The notes: generated by a model not told the origin, from the sequence alone. Shown: positions 25,142 through 34,512, numbered from the stretch's first letter. The stretch is DNA of 64,000 bases from Nostoc edaphicum CCNP1411 (GCF_014023275.1 NZ_CP054698.1:6161001-6225000), one strand, 5' to 3'. Made by a program: numbers and translations.

Positions 25142-25780
25142 ATGTTTGCTGTTGTCACACCCGATACAATCCATTTGCCCCCAGGCGCAGTAGTACGCCT
25201 ACTCGGAAGTTGGCAAGACTATCAAGTATTGAATGAACAACTAGGCGATCGCTCTTCGCCTCGTATTAAATATCGAGATGGAGAAATTCTCTTGATGGCA
25301 CCACTACCAGAATATGGGCGTAAAGTAAGTGTAATTGCAGATGTAGTCAAAGTTTTACTCGATCATCTGGGACGAGAATACGAGGCATTTACCCCAATCA
25401 CAATGGAACTACCACAAGAAAGTGGTATAGAACCAGACTACTGTTTTTATATTGAAAACTGGGAGACAATCGCAGGTAAAGATCGCATTAATTGGGGCGT
25501 CGATCCATCACCTGATTTAGTGGTGGAGATAGACATCACCAGTTACACCGATGTAAATGACTACCTACCTTATCGAGTACCAGAAGTTTGGTTGTTTAGG
25601 AAGAACCAGCTTGTAATTTACAGATTGCAGGGCGATCGCTACACTGTTGAAACCAGTAGCCGTTATTTCCCTAACATCAATGTGTCAGAAGTAGTTACAG
25701 AGTGTTTTAAAATTGCCTACGAGCGCAATACTAGCGCTGCTATTCGGGAATTACGGCGGAAATTGGCAAGTGAGAATTAA
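25142..25780 (+). CDS. Uma2 family (DUF820) putative endonuclease
   Basis: 212 residues. The PD-(D/E)xK-like core of the Uma2 family is visible: GEILLMAPLPEYGRKVS, then GIEPDYCFYIENW (the Pro-Asp position), DLVVEIDITSYTD (the E-x-D position) and VPEVWLFRKNQLVIYRL. Uma2 proteins are very numerous in cyanobacteria. Nuclease activity is predicted from the fold and biological roles are unknown. It carries no signal peptide. The gene sits 23 bases before the TMEM175 homologue on the same strand; shared transcription is possible. Confidence 0.85.
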   Translation: MFAVVTPDTIHLPPGAVVRLLGSWQDYQVLNEQLGDRSSPRIKYRDGEILLMAPLPEYGRKVSVIADVVKVLLDHLGREYEAFTPITMELPQESGIEPDYCFYIENWETIAGKDRINWGVDPSPDLVVEIDITSYTDVNDYLPYRVPEVWLFRKNQLVIYRLQGDRYTVETSSRYFPNINVSEVVTECFKIAYERNTSAAIRELRRKLASEN

Positions 25781-25803
25781 AGATATAAAAAAGGAATGCG
25801 TAT

Positions 25804-26379
25804 ATGGGAAAAGGGAGATTAGAAGCATTCAGTGATGGAGTGATTGCCATCATCATCACTATCATGGTGCTAGAAATCAAAGTGCCGCATGGGTTAGATT
25901 TAGCTGCGCTACATCCGCTAATCCCGGTATTTCTGAGCTACGTGCTGAGTTTTATTTATATCGGCATCTATTGGAACAATCACCATCACCTACTACAAGC
26001 AGTCCGACAGGTAAATGGGCGTATACTTTGGGCTAATCTGCATCTGCTGTTTTGGTTGTCGCTAATCCCCTTCGTCACTGGTTGGATGGGCGAGAATCAC
26101 TTTGCCGCCATGCCAGTTGCCCTTTATGGTACGGTGTTGTTGTTGAATGCGATCGCTTACTTCATCCTTACCCGCGTCCTCATTTCTTACCACGGTAGGG
26201 ATTCAACTTTAGCGATCGCAGTTGGTGAAGACTTAAAAGGAAAAATATCGGTGGTATTCTATGCTGTGGCAATTCCACTTGCCTTTGTGAACTCATGGTT
26301 TGCCTGTGCATTCTACGTTTTAGTCGCAATCATCTGGCTGATTCCAGATCGTCGCATTGAGAAGACTCTCACTTCCTAG
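25804..26379 (+). CDS. TMEM175-like potassium channel family (DUF1211)
   Basis: 191 residues with about six membrane segments. The signature RLEAFSDGVIAI at the N-terminus is the TM1 FSDG motif that lines the pore in TMEM175 channels. NNHHHLLQ and LFWLSLIPFVTGWMGEN follow as in bacterial members. Bacterial proteins of this family conduct K+ in the plasma membrane. The ATG is preceded by AAAAGGAATGCG, a good ribosome binding site. A terminator-like hairpin follows at 26524. Confidence 0.85.
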   Translation: MGKGRLEAFSDGVIAIIITIMVLEIKVPHGLDLAALHPLIPVFLSYVLSFIYIGIYWNNHHHLLQAVRQVNGRILWANLHLLFWLSLIPFVTGWMGENHFAAMPVALYGTVLLLNAIAYFILTRVLISYHGRDSTLAIAVGEDLKGKISVVFYAVAIPLAFVNSWFACAFYVLVAIIWLIPDRRIEKTLTS

Positions 26380-26523
26380 ACTAATTACGAATTACCTAAG
26401 TTGTTACGCATTTAATTTGTACATTTACCTGATGACAGTTAACGACTAATTTCACCAAAAGAAAAGGCATAGCCGTTATCTTCTGGTGAACACATGGTCA
26501 AAATTTCTGTATAAAAAATCAAG

Positions 26524-26555
26524 AACGCGAAGTATCTTTTAAGACGCTTCGCGTT
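26524..26555. terminator. bidirectional terminator-like hairpin
   Basis: Arms AACGCGAAG (26524-26532) and CTTCGCGTT (26547-26555) pair perfectly around a 14-base loop. It lies between the convergent TMEM175 and rubrerythrin genes. T-rich sequence is short, so strength is uncertain. Confidence 0.55.
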
Positions 26556-26591
26556 TGTATGCTAAAAAAGATTGCCTAATTGATTGCTGTC

Positions 26592-27305
26592 TTAAGCTGC
26601 AACTTTTTCCTCAAATGGTTTAAAGGTTTTTTTGCTAGCGCCGCAAATCGGACATTCCCAATCTTCGGGAATTTCTTCAAAAGGTGTACCAGGTGCAATC
26701 CCCGAATCAGGATCGCCAGCAACGGGATCGTAAATCATACTGCATTGTTTACAAATCCATTTACGAGTTTTAGGTTCTTCACCAGCAACTCTGGTTGCTG
26801 CTTGTCCTCCGTTTAATACTTCTAAGGCTTCAGTGTAGCGATCGGCGTGGTAATTTTCGATGAATTTTAACAAGCCAAAACGGTGTGCAGCTTCCCGAAA
26901 TGTGTTGGCATGATCGGTAGATTCTTGAACTTGTTTGAGAAATTCTTCAGCTGCGGGATTGTCGCGATCGCGTTGGGCATCTGCGGCAAACTCAGGATAC
27001 ATTGTAGTATATTCATAAGTCTCGCCTTCAATTGCCAAAGATAAACAGCGAGATACAATTTCCCGTTTTTGTTCATCAGTTAAAGCCGCTGCATCTTCTA
27101 CCACCAGTTCTGGATGCAGTAACTTAAAATGTGCAAAAGCGTGTTCTGTTTCTTGTTCTGCTGTTTCTTTAAAAAGTTTCGCCAAGTCTGTAAACCCAAG
27201 TTGACGCGCCACCTCAGCAAAAAACAGATACTTGCGATTTGCCATCGATTCACCACCGAAGGCAGCTTCTAAGTTTTGAAGTGTAGAAAAATTAGACAAA
27301 TCCAT
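26592..27305 (-). CDS. rubrerythrin (ferritin-like diiron domain plus rubredoxin domain)
   Basis: 237 residues from the ATG at 27303-27305 (MDLSNFSTLQNLEAAF). An upstream ATG would add 14 atypical residues, so the internal start is preferred. The diiron four-helix domain has AEQETEHAFAH and ESTDHANTFREAAHRFG ligand helices. The C-terminal rubredoxin knuckles are CKQCSMIYD and CPICGASKK, four Cys for one iron. Rubrerythrins reduce hydrogen peroxide with electrons passed through the rubredoxin site. In heterocystous cyanobacteria such a protein protects nitrogenase, which makes a similar role plausible here. Cytoplasmic, single-gene unit. Confidence 0.9.
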   Translation of the reverse strand: MDLSNFSTLQNLEAAFGGESMANRKYLFFAEVARQLGFTDLAKLFKETAEQETEHAFAHFKLLHPELVVEDAAALTDEQKREIVSRCLSLAIEGETYEYTTMYPEFAADAQRDRDNPAAEEFLKQVQESTDHANTFREAAHRFGLLKFIENYHADRYTEALEVLNGGQAATRVAGEEPKTRKWICKQCSMIYDPVAGDPDSGIAPGTPFEEIPEDWECPICGASKKTFKPFEEKVAA

Positions 27306-27469
27306 AACTTGTGGATGACAGTGAAGTGATATTGAGGATGAAAACACAGACTCTACAACTGTATAGCCGAGCTGTTATTTGTATAAGATTATAAAACCGA
27401 AAAGTTTGACTGCTGAAAAATTATATTTTTGATTTAGAGATGGCTGTAATGCCTTCAAGTAGTCTGAAG

Positions 27470-27784
27470 TTATAAAAATGGGTAGTCGGTGTATCCTATG
27501 GCGTCAGGGGCATAAAATGTTTTTGGATCGGGAGCGTTCAAATGTGCGTTGAGTTCTAAACGTTTTGGTAAGTCAGAATTCGCAATATATAACTTGCCAA
27601 AATAAACTAAATCTGTATTGTTACTGGCAAGAATACTATCTCCTGTTTGGCGATCGTAGCCACCATTGCTAATCAAAGTACCTTGGAATATTTGCCGAAA
27701 TTAGGGTGTCACTGGGTTCATGACTTCGCTTGGTTGCATCAGGTGAAGATAGGCAAGTCCAAAGGGGTTAAGAGCTTTGATCGC
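27470..27784 (-). pseudogene. C-terminal remnant of an Old Yellow Enzyme (NemA-like flavin oxidoreductase)
   Basis: Only the last quarter survives. Residues EAIKALNPFGLAYLHLMQPS near 27783 run into a stop, with a deletion before FRQIFQGTLISNGGYD. Then comes DLVYFGKLYIANSDLP and the typical end IGYTDYPFL with TAA at 27470-27472. The flavin-binding N-terminal barrel is missing and replaced by the SDR gene. It is non-functional. Confidence 0.75.
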
Positions 27785-27785
27785 C

Positions 27786-28526
27786 TCATGCAATTCCACC
27801 GTTGACACGGATGTTTTGGCCAGTAATCCACCTGGCTTCATCGCTAGCGAGAAACGCTACTACATCGGCGATTTCTTGCACATCTCCCAGTTTGCCAAAA
27901 GCAGCCATTTGGGCTAAACGGTCTATCTGTTCTTGTGTTTTGCCTTCTCGAAATAGTTCTGTATCGGTGGGGCCAGGAGAAATAACATTAACTGCGATCG
28001 CTTTTGCACCTAATTCTTTAGCTAGTACCCGCGTGATTTGTTCAACAGCACCCTTGGTTCCTACATAAGCGCTGTAAGTTGGCAGCATCATCGCCGTAGT
28101 AGATGAGGAAAAGTTGATAATCCGTCCCCCCTCTGCCATGTGTTGCGCCGCTTGTTGACAAGCAAAAAAAGTACCTTTGACGTTAATAGCAAAAATCTTG
28201 TCAAAATCTTCTTCACTCACCTCAGTAATTGGTTTATAGAAGGCGATTCCGGCATTGTTGACCAAAATATTGACTTTACCAAAGCGTTCGAGTGTTTGCT
28301 CAAATAACCGTTGGATGTCGAGTACTTTGCTAATATCAGCTTGGATTGCGATCGCACCTACTCCCAACTTTTCAATTTCTGCAACAACTTCCTGTGCTTT
28401 GACTGCATTACCTGCATAGTTAACGACAATAGATGCACCGTTACCAGCTAACTTAAGTGCGATCGCTCGTCCAATTCCCCGCGATGCACCAGTGATAATT
28501 GCAACCTTCCCTGTCAAAGATGCCAT
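27786..28526 (-). CDS. short-chain dehydrogenase/reductase (3-oxoacyl-ACP reductase-like)
   Basis: 246 residues with the classical SDR layout: the cofactor loop TGASRGIGRAIA at the N-terminus, NNAG, the catalytic Ser in INFSSSTT, the YSAYVGTKGA motif (catalytic Tyr and Lys) and VISPGPTDTELF. It is an NAD(P)-dependent oxidoreductase for an alcohol or ketone; the substrate is unknown. The ATG at 28524-28526 fits the family's usual start. Its 3' end abuts the OYE remnant, suggesting an old deletion that joined two redox genes. Confidence 0.88.
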   Translation of the reverse strand: MASLTGKVAIITGASRGIGRAIALKLAGNGASIVVNYAGNAVKAQEVVAEIEKLGVGAIAIQADISKVLDIQRLFEQTLERFGKVNILVNNAGIAFYKPITEVSEEDFDKIFAINVKGTFFACQQAAQHMAEGGRIINFSSSTTAMMLPTYSAYVGTKGAVEQITRVLAKELGAKAIAVNVISPGPTDTELFREGKTQEQIDRLAQMAAFGKLGDVQEIADVVAFLASDEARWITGQNIRVNGGIA

Positions 28527-28599
28527 AGATTAATCGAGTTTTATTTTGGTTAACCAAAGTGATTATCTACTGTTAAAGTACTGTATCAAGGTTAAATTT

Positions 28600-28748
28600 A
28601 GGGAATTGGGTATGGGGCATGGGGGATTATGAAAAAGGGTAAAGGGTAAAGGGGAAGGGGGAAGGGGTTTGTTTCTTTATCCTTTTCCCTTTAACCTTGT
28701 CCCTTTGTCCTCTCATCTCCCTCATCTCCCCACTCCCCACTCCTCTTA
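28600..28748. repeat. purine/pyrimidine low-complexity inverted array
   Basis: GGGTAAAGG/GGGAAGG units (about 28600-28668) are followed by their pyrimidine counterparts (CCTTTTCCCTTTAACC, then TCTCCC/CACTCCC units). They form a long imperfect stem-loop after the adaptor gene's stop. It is the typical heptad-type intergenic filler of this genome. Confidence 0.55.
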
Positions 28749-28749
28749 A

Positions 28750-30060
28750 TTAAAATTCTGGAACGATCGCAACACCATCCCTAAGATTGAGCAAACCTGA
28801 GATAATAACTTTATCTTCTGGCTGTAATCCTTCAATAACTTGGTAATTATTATCTTTGATCTCGCCTAGCTTCACTCGCTTTTGCCGAGCTACTTGTTGA
28901 GATACGCCTTGGGGAGATGTTTCTGTTTCAACTACATAAACAAAAGTGTCCCCACCTACACGAGTCATTGCTGTTGTGGGAATTAAAACTCCGGGGCGTT
29001 GATTCCAGAACACTCTAGCCCTTACCAATTGATCTGCACGTAACTGACCGTTAGGATTATCAAAAAGTGCTTTGATCAGTATTGTTTGTGTCTCAGTACT
29101 AGGATTAGGTGCAATGTAAAATACCCTACTTCTACCCAGCTTTTGACCTTGTGTGTTCATAACTTCCACTGGCATTCCCTTACGCAATTGGGGCGCCTGC
29201 TGTAGTGGCACAGAGATATTCACTTCTAAAGGTCGATTTTGGGTGATATTAACTAATGGTGTAGAAGTATTAACTAAATTACCGACTTTCACACCGAGGT
29301 TGCCAACAGTGCCACTAAAGGGAGCGGTAATTTTGTCGGACTGGGGCTGTTGCGTTTGAGTATTTACATCAGCTTGCTGCAAGGTTTTTTCAGCTTGCAA
29401 TATATTAGCTCGTTGTACTTGAATCCTGGAATCAATTGCATTAAGACTAGTTTTAGCATTAGCGAGCCTATTAGCGAACTGATTGCTAGTTTGTCGAGAC
29501 ACGGCTCCTTGTTCCGCTAGAGCAAGAAACTTTTCATAATTTTGCTCATACAATTGCACATTTGCAATATATGATGGTCGTTCTGCTTCCAGAGATTGGA
29601 GTGTAGCGCGGGCATTTGCCAGTTGCATTAAAAATGCTGGAGGTACAGAATTTTTAAGAGCGATCGCTGCTTGTGGTGTACGATCTACTTGGAGAATCGC
29701 TGCTCCTTCGGCTACTGGATCTCCCGATTTCACAAGTATCTGGGTAACTTGGCCCTGAATCTTCGGCTGGAGCGTAACTGAGCGCTGGGATTTCAGGCTA
29801 GCAATAAAATCTGAACTTTCCTCAATGATGCCGCTTTGTACCGTGGATATTTTGACTCTTACCCCTTCAGGTTGAGCGTTAGCAGTTGAAGGTGCTGAAT
29901 TTTGCGGAGTGAGCAAACGCCAAACTATAGTTACTCCGCCCCCTAACAATAGTAGTGCTGCTAAAAATAACCAAAGCCACCGCCGTTTTCCAGAAGGTGG
30001 CTCAAATGAGGTTTGTGGAGCTTTTTCTCCAAAATCAGTTTGAGGCTCAGGGGATGTCAT
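28750..30060 (-). CDS. RND efflux periplasmic adaptor (HlyD/MFP family)
   Basis: 436 residues. A single membrane anchor near 28-48 (WLWLFLAALLLLGGGVTIVW) is followed by the split lipoyl-type barrel (VTLQPKIQGQVTQILVKSGD, later ITAPFSGTVGNLGVKVGN). A helical hairpin (about 150-240) lies between, then beta-barrel and membrane-proximal domains ending EGLQPEDKVIISGLLNLRDG. It links an inner-membrane pump with an outer-membrane channel. No RND pump or TolC gene adjoins it, so it is an orphan adaptor in this window. Start ATG at 30058-30060. Confidence 0.9.
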   Translation of the reverse strand: MTSPEPQTDFGEKAPQTSFEPPSGKRRWLWLFLAALLLLGGGVTIVWRLLTPQNSAPSTANAQPEGVRVKISTVQSGIIEESSDFIASLKSQRSVTLQPKIQGQVTQILVKSGDPVAEGAAILQVDRTPQAAIALKNSVPPAFLMQLANARATLQSLEAERPSYIANVQLYEQNYEKFLALAEQGAVSRQTSNQFANRLANAKTSLNAIDSRIQVQRANILQAEKTLQQADVNTQTQQPQSDKITAPFSGTVGNLGVKVGNLVNTSTPLVNITQNRPLEVNISVPLQQAPQLRKGMPVEVMNTQGQKLGRSRVFYIAPNPSTETQTILIKALFDNPNGQLRADQLVRARVFWNQRPGVLIPTTAMTRVGGDTFVYVVETETSPQGVSQQVARQKRVKLGEIKDNNYQVIEGLQPEDKVIISGLLNLRDGVAIVPEF

Positions 30061-30512
30061 GGCTTTTGAGGAAATTAAGGAACAAATTGACTATAATTCA
30101 ATCAAAATTTCATCTATTTATCTTGAAATTACTGATTTAGCATGAGGTTTTGTGGCAAATTATGTGTTACCCCATTCAAATATACAGTTTTGATGATTCT
30201 GTCTAAATCTACCAAAAGGTGAATCCCTAATTTTTTATCCAGTTATGGAAATACTGGATAAGCAAAAAACTCAGTTCCTTATTTCTTAATACGATTTGCT
30301 GAAGGGGAAAGGGAAAAGGTTTTAAGACTGCGCGTAACATCAAAACGTGAAGGCGGAAGTTGCTACAAGGAAGACAGGAGTTACTTTACTATAGAAGCGA
30401 TCGCTGCCTTAAACTTTAGTTCAAGGCAGAGAGAGATTTATCAAACTTAGGTTGCGTTAATTGGTTGTGTTTTAGCTTACTATCCTTAGACACTCATCAA
30501 CAGCACTTTTGT
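30061..30512. other. intergenic region without a recognised gene
   Basis: 452 bases between the adaptor start and the SLH protein stop. They contain one HIP1 site (GAAGCGATCGC near 30397) and a short GGGGAAAGGG purine run near 30303. The adaptor promoter must lie on its left side. No conserved RNA or repeat was recognised. Confidence 0.4.
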
Positions 30513-32609
30513 TTAACTCACTGTAATAACTGTTCCCACACTCTCATTCGCCAATCTATCCACCGCACACACCGCATAGCTTCCCGCTTGTTGGACGGTA
30601 GCGAAGGTTGTGCCAGCAGACAAAATTCGCTGAATTGTCCAAGTATCGCCACTCAGCCGATACAGTGTCCAAGAACGAACTGGCTGATTATCTCCAGGCT
30701 GCCAACTCAGTTTGCGGTTATTCACTTGTAATCCAGTCGGTGGTGGGGGTGGTGTTGTATCTTGCCAAGGCAAAGTTGGCGGTAGCGCAGGTTTGTTATA
30801 AAGCAGACTTTGGAATTTATCAGCAATGCCCTGACTATTTTCCGTCAAAACACCGAGATTAAAGAAGATATTCCCTAATGACAACTGTCCAGCTTGGCTG
30901 CGACTAATTATCACCTGCTTTTCAATCTCACCACTCTCTCGACTCTTGTTGCTTGGTTCTGTCAAATTGTTCCCAGCATAAACGTGTCTTTGCTTTGTAT
31001 TTATCTGTGTCCACCACTTTAGCAACGCGGAATAACTTTGTTGTGGTTGGTCTGTGCGCCAATATAATTGAGGAGCAATATAATCAATCCAGCCTTCTTC
31101 TAACCATTTCTTAGAGTCAGCATACAGCACATTGTAAGCATCCAACCCAGTAATACCAGCGGGTTGTCCGGGGCGATAAATCCCAAAGGGACTAATACCA
31201 AATTTTACGTCGGGTTTGGTTGCTTTAATTCCCTGCCAGAGGCGCTGTACCATTTTGTTAACATTGTCCCGTCGCCAGTCGCCAAGGCTGAGTGTACCAC
31301 CGGCAGCTTTGTATGCAGCGTAGGTTTTGTCATCGGGAAAAGACTGCCCTTCGATGGGATATGGATAGAAATAATCATCTAAGTGAATGCCATCAACATC
31401 GTAGCGCTTCACTACATCGAGAATTACGTTGTACGCCCTATCCTGAACTATTTTCAGTCCTGGGTCCATCCAGCGTTGAGTTTTCCACAAATAAACGCTT
31501 TCTGGATTGGTAGCTGCTATGTGGGGACGGACTGTTTTGGCTGGGTCGGTGGAAGTGCTAGCGCGGTAAGGGTTGAACCAAGCATGAACTTCAATATTAC
31601 GCTTGTGACATTCTGCGATCGCAAATGCTAAAGGATCATAAAATGGTTCTGGTGCTTTCCCCTGAGTTCCGGTAATCCAAGCACTCCAAGGCTCTAATTG
31701 AGACTCATATAAAGCGTCTCCTTCCGGTCGCACCTGGAAAATCAGGGCATTGAAGTTCAACGCTTGTAATTTAATAGTAATTTCGGTGAGTTCAGCTTTT
31801 TGTTGGGCAACAGAAAGTCCGGCTTTGGAAGGCCAATCACCATTCCACACAGATACTAACCATGCCCCCCGGAACTCCCGGCTATGATTTACTCTAACGC
31901 TACCGATAGGGGTGGGGGTTGGCGTTGGAGTTGGTGTGGGGGTTGGTGTGGGGGTTGGAGTCGGTGTCGGTGTGGGGGTTGGTGTCGGTGTGGTTATTGG
32001 CGGCTGCACTAAGTAACTAGAGGCAATTTTTTCTGCCTCACCTAAATACACCAAAGCTTGATAAATAATCACTGCCACATCTGCACGGGTGGCTGCAATA
32101 TTGGGACTGAGTAATTTCAAATTTGGGAAACTAGCCACCAATCCGGCACTAGTGGCAATAGCTACGTGATTTCTGCCATAGCCAGGAATCTGAAGAGAAT
32201 CTTGATAAATTTGTGGGAGTGCTGAGAGGAGGTCAGGTTTTACCTTGGTGGCAATTTCTAGACCAGCTACCAAGGAAACTAATACTTCTACTCTAGTAAT
32301 TCGGTTAGCGGGACGGTAACTTTTATCAGGAAACCCACTAATAAATGCTTTTTCGTAAGCTGTTTGAATGGCGGCTGCTGCCCAATAACTAGTGGGTACA
32401 TCAACAAAGGGGACATACTGCCGCTTCTTGGCAACGGTGGGAAATGCCTTGGCGATGATGGCGGCAAATTCAGCGCGGGTGAGTGAGTTATCGGGGCGAT
32501 AGGTGCCATTAGGCAACCCACTGACAATACCACGTTGGGCTAAGGCTGTAATAAATAAGCGTGCCCAATGGTTTTGAATATCCGAGAAGGGAGTAGCAAT
32601 AGATACCAT
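30513..32609 (-). CDS. SLH-domain protein with a family-10-type glycosyl hydrolase-like (GHL10) domain
   Basis: 698 residues. Three SLH repeats (about 5-195) bind cell-wall polymers: PFSDIQNHWARLFI, PFVDVPTSYWAAAAI and YQDSLQIPGYGRNH. A Pro-Thr linker of about 14 TP pairs (about 205-232) leads to the catalytic-like domain, which starts EFRGAWLVSVWNGDWPSKAG and includes FNALIFQVRPEGDALY, VHAWFNPYRA and DGIHLDDYFYPYP. A C-terminal fibronectin-III-like module ends the protein. It is probably an envelope protein acting on or bound to polysaccharide. The first SLH begins at residue 5 with no signal peptide, and an in-frame TAG lies a few codons upstream. Activity is unproven for this family. Confidence 0.85.
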   Translation of the reverse strand: MVSIATPFSDIQNHWARLFITALAQRGIVSGLPNGTYRPDNSLTRAEFAAIIAKAFPTVAKKRQYVPFVDVPTSYWAAAAIQTAYEKAFISGFPDKSYRPANRITRVEVLVSLVAGLEIATKVKPDLLSALPQIYQDSLQIPGYGRNHVAIATSAGLVASFPNLKLLSPNIAATRADVAVIIYQALVYLGEAEKIASSYLVQPPITTPTPTPTPTPTPTPTPTPTPTPTPTPTPIGSVRVNHSREFRGAWLVSVWNGDWPSKAGLSVAQQKAELTEITIKLQALNFNALIFQVRPEGDALYESQLEPWSAWITGTQGKAPEPFYDPLAFAIAECHKRNIEVHAWFNPYRASTSTDPAKTVRPHIAATNPESVYLWKTQRWMDPGLKIVQDRAYNVILDVVKRYDVDGIHLDDYFYPYPIEGQSFPDDKTYAAYKAAGGTLSLGDWRRDNVNKMVQRLWQGIKATKPDVKFGISPFGIYRPGQPAGITGLDAYNVLYADSKKWLEEGWIDYIAPQLYWRTDQPQQSYSALLKWWTQINTKQRHVYAGNNLTEPSNKSRESGEIEKQVIISRSQAGQLSLGNIFFNLGVLTENSQGIADKFQSLLYNKPALPPTLPWQDTTPPPPPTGLQVNNRKLSWQPGDNQPVRSWTLYRLSGDTWTIQRILSAGTTFATVQQAGSYAVCAVDRLANESVGTVITVS
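31908..31991. repeat. GGTGTGGGGGTT-type hexamer repeat encoding the Pro-Thr linker
   Basis: Tandem GGTGTG / GGGGTT / GGAGTT hexamers, read on the minus strand as (Thr-Pro)n. Such simple repeats change length easily, so the distance between the SLH and catalytic-like parts may vary among strains. Confidence 0.8.
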
Positions 32610-32709
32610 TGTTGATTGCAGCTAGCTGGCCTGGATTTTTATTTCCTTAGTTAATTTAGCAATATGAAGGCGATCGCTGCTGCAATCTCGTTGTAAACTT
32701 TGACTATTT

Positions 32710-32880
32710 AATTTTGGGATAGGGCATTGAAAAGAGGCAGAGGGGCAGGGGGAAGAGTGCAGAGGAGAGGAATTTTTCCCCCATTCCCCATCTACTAGGT
32801 AGGCGGGAATAAACCAAACAAACTATGTTACTAAAAGTAAACACGCCTAAAACCCTTACCAATGACAAATGACGACTCTT
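32710..32880. repeat. low-complexity G/A and heptad repeats
   Basis: GGGGCAGGGGGAAG-type purine units (about 32735-32770), their C-rich counterpart CCCCCATTCCCCAT, a short TCTACTA(G/A)GTAG palindrome occurring twice (about 32790 and 32904), and CCAATGACAAATGAC heptads near 32858. No coding potential. Confidence 0.45.
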
Positions 32881-32908
32881 ACAAGTTAACTTTGTTTACG
32901 CCCATCTA

Positions 32909-33481
32909 CTAAGTAGCATTTGTAGCTTCGTTAGTAGGATTTGAGGTAGAACGCGCATTCAACGCCAGCATCACGCGTGAAATGCCAGTGAAAAGAATGC
33001 TGACACCAACTAGTGTGCCAAGAAGCCAAGGCGCATTGAAGGGCCACTGGAACCAAATCATTCCACCTAATACCAGCGTAATAATACCATCAGCGAGTAT
33101 CCACGTCCAGTTATCTTGCGGACGTAACTGGAATGCCAGAATTAACTCGAATGTGCCTTCAGTCAGCAAAAAGCTGCCAAGCAACAGAGTGAGTGTGAGA
33201 ACACCCGTAAAAGGATAAACAAATAGCATTATGCCCGTTGCAATATAGAGTGCGCTCAATAAAATTTTCCAAATGAAACCTCCGCGATCGCGGGTTTGAG
33301 TGGCGTACACTAGTTTTGTAAATCCGGCGAAAATCAAAATCACTGCAATCCAAGTCTCGGCGAATATCGTTGAGATATTAGGCACTGCGATCGCAATAAC
33401 CCCCGCAATACTCAGAAGAACACCAGTTATCAGCGCTCCATTAACATTCTTGTTAATATCTCTAGAAACGTTGGTTGTCAT
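32909..33481 (-). CDS. HdeD-like (DUF308) multi-pass membrane protein
   Basis: 190 residues with six predicted membrane segments in three pairs, as in HdeD: GALITGVLLSIAGVIAIAVP, ETWIAVILIFAGFTKLVYA, KILLSALYIATGIMLFVYP and so on. Gly-rich small-residue motifs sit between. HdeD proteins are linked to acid and general envelope stress; the mechanism is unclear. N- and C-termini are polar. The start ATG at 33479-33481 is preceded by AGGGAAAACTTTAT on the minus strand, a good ribosome binding site. It is in the same direction as the DUF1400 gene upstream (103 bases). Confidence 0.85.
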   Translation of the reverse strand: MTTNVSRDINKNVNGALITGVLLSIAGVIAIAVPNISTIFAETWIAVILIFAGFTKLVYATQTRDRGGFIWKILLSALYIATGIMLFVYPFTGVLTLTLLLGSFLLTEGTFELILAFQLRPQDNWTWILADGIITLVLGGMIWFQWPFNAPWLLGTLVGVSILFTGISRVMLALNARSTSNPTNEATNAT

Positions 33482-33584
33482 ATAAAGTTTTCCCTAACTC
33501 TACAATTACGTTAGGGAATTTCTCAGTCACAGAATAGAGCCTTAAGATAGACTCATCGGTATTAAATTTCAGCAGTAACTAGCC

Positions 33585-34136
33585 TCAGAAAAGTTTTGCA
33601 AGATTGCTTAGGCGTTCATAAACGGGGATGAGACGATCTCCTTCAAGTTCAACAGAAGTACTTGGATAATTCTGGATGGCTCCAAGCAGTGTAACTTCAC
33701 CATTTTGTTTAATAGATTCACTTAAAGCGTTTCGCAGCGCCTCCTGATCTAGTTCTCCTGCGGTAGGACGAATTACCTCACCAATCTGATTAACTAAAAC
33801 TGGCCCCGCCCAGCTAGACAGTAAGCTATTTAAAAAGGAAGGATCGGCTTTTATCGAAGCTTTAAGTGCCTTACGAGCTACAGCGGGATCTTGTTGCGCT
33901 GCTTGTAAATAAGCTCTTAATGTCGGGGTAGTTTTGCCAGTTTCTGTAAACTGAGTTAATTCTTGAACAGATATTTGCCCCTGAAAACTACCGTACTTTA
34001 AAATAACTTGCTCGGCAGCATTAGCATTAGTACTTGAGAGGAGAACAATAGCACCTACACCTAAAGCTACTGTTTGAGTGAGTAACTTAGCGAATTTCTT
34101 ATTGTTTAATCGATTGAAAAATTGAGTAATCTGCAT
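33585..34136 (-). CDS. exported DUF1400-domain protein
   Basis: 183 residues. A signal peptide (KKFAKLLTQTVALGVGAIVLL, with a cut after SSTNANA near residue 41) precedes one DUF1400 domain: EQVILKYGSFQGQISVQELT, TGKTTPTLRAYLQAAQQDP, VLVNQIGEVIRP and AIQNYPSTSVELEGDRL. In many cyanobacteria this domain is the N-terminal part of exported alpha/beta hydrolases; here it stands alone. It is likely periplasmic. It may be co-transcribed with the HdeD gene downstream. Confidence 0.8.
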   Translation of the reverse strand: MQITQFFNRLNNKKFAKLLTQTVALGVGAIVLLSSTNANAAEQVILKYGSFQGQISVQELTQFTETGKTTPTLRAYLQAAQQDPAVARKALKASIKADPSFLNSLLSSWAGPVLVNQIGEVIRPTAGELDQEALRNALSESIKQNGEVTLLGAIQNYPSTSVELEGDRLIPVYERLSNLAKLF

Positions 34137-34320
34137 TTTGTCTAACTTTCTAATGGTGCGGAGTGTACATAGGCAAAAAATGCCTAATTGTTGGATTTTT
34201 TCACGAAATTATTGCTACAGATACATGATTAGGGGCGTACAGATGTAAGCCCCTACAACCAATTTATTTGTTACAAAGATTTTTGGAAATGGTGTTATCA
34301 AGCCTTGTCATTAGGCGAAG

Positions 34321-34512
34321 CTAATGAGGTAGTATTGGTTTATCTTCGTCTAAGGTTGGTGCAGGTATGCCCAAGTGCTTCCTTGCAGATTCTTCAGCTA
34401 GCTTTCGGTCTTGCTCGTTCTCGAACTGACTCTCATCTAACAAGTGAGGGTTTTTTGCCGCTTCATCTCGGCTTGGTTTATAGCCATTTTTCCACCTGTA
34501 CTTCCAGTCCAT
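34321..34512 (-). CDS. 63-residue charged hypothetical protein
   Basis: Begins MDWKYRWKNGYKPSRDEAAK, with a central acidic stretch (LDESQFENEQDRKLAEESAR) and a Pro-rich tail (GIPAPTLDEDKPILPH). It has no membrane segment and no known family. Composition and the even use of charged residues suggest a real small cytosolic protein, though the ribosome binding site is weak. The gap to the DUF1400 gene is 184 bases. Confidence 0.5.
   Translation of the reverse strand: MDWKYRWKNGYKPSRDEAAKNPHLLDESQFENEQDRKLAEESARKHLGIPAPTLDEDKPILPH

Noticed and set aside
27470..27676. 68-codon frame as a complete small gene
   Set aside because: It is only the C-terminus of an Old Yellow Enzyme with upstream parts broken or missing.
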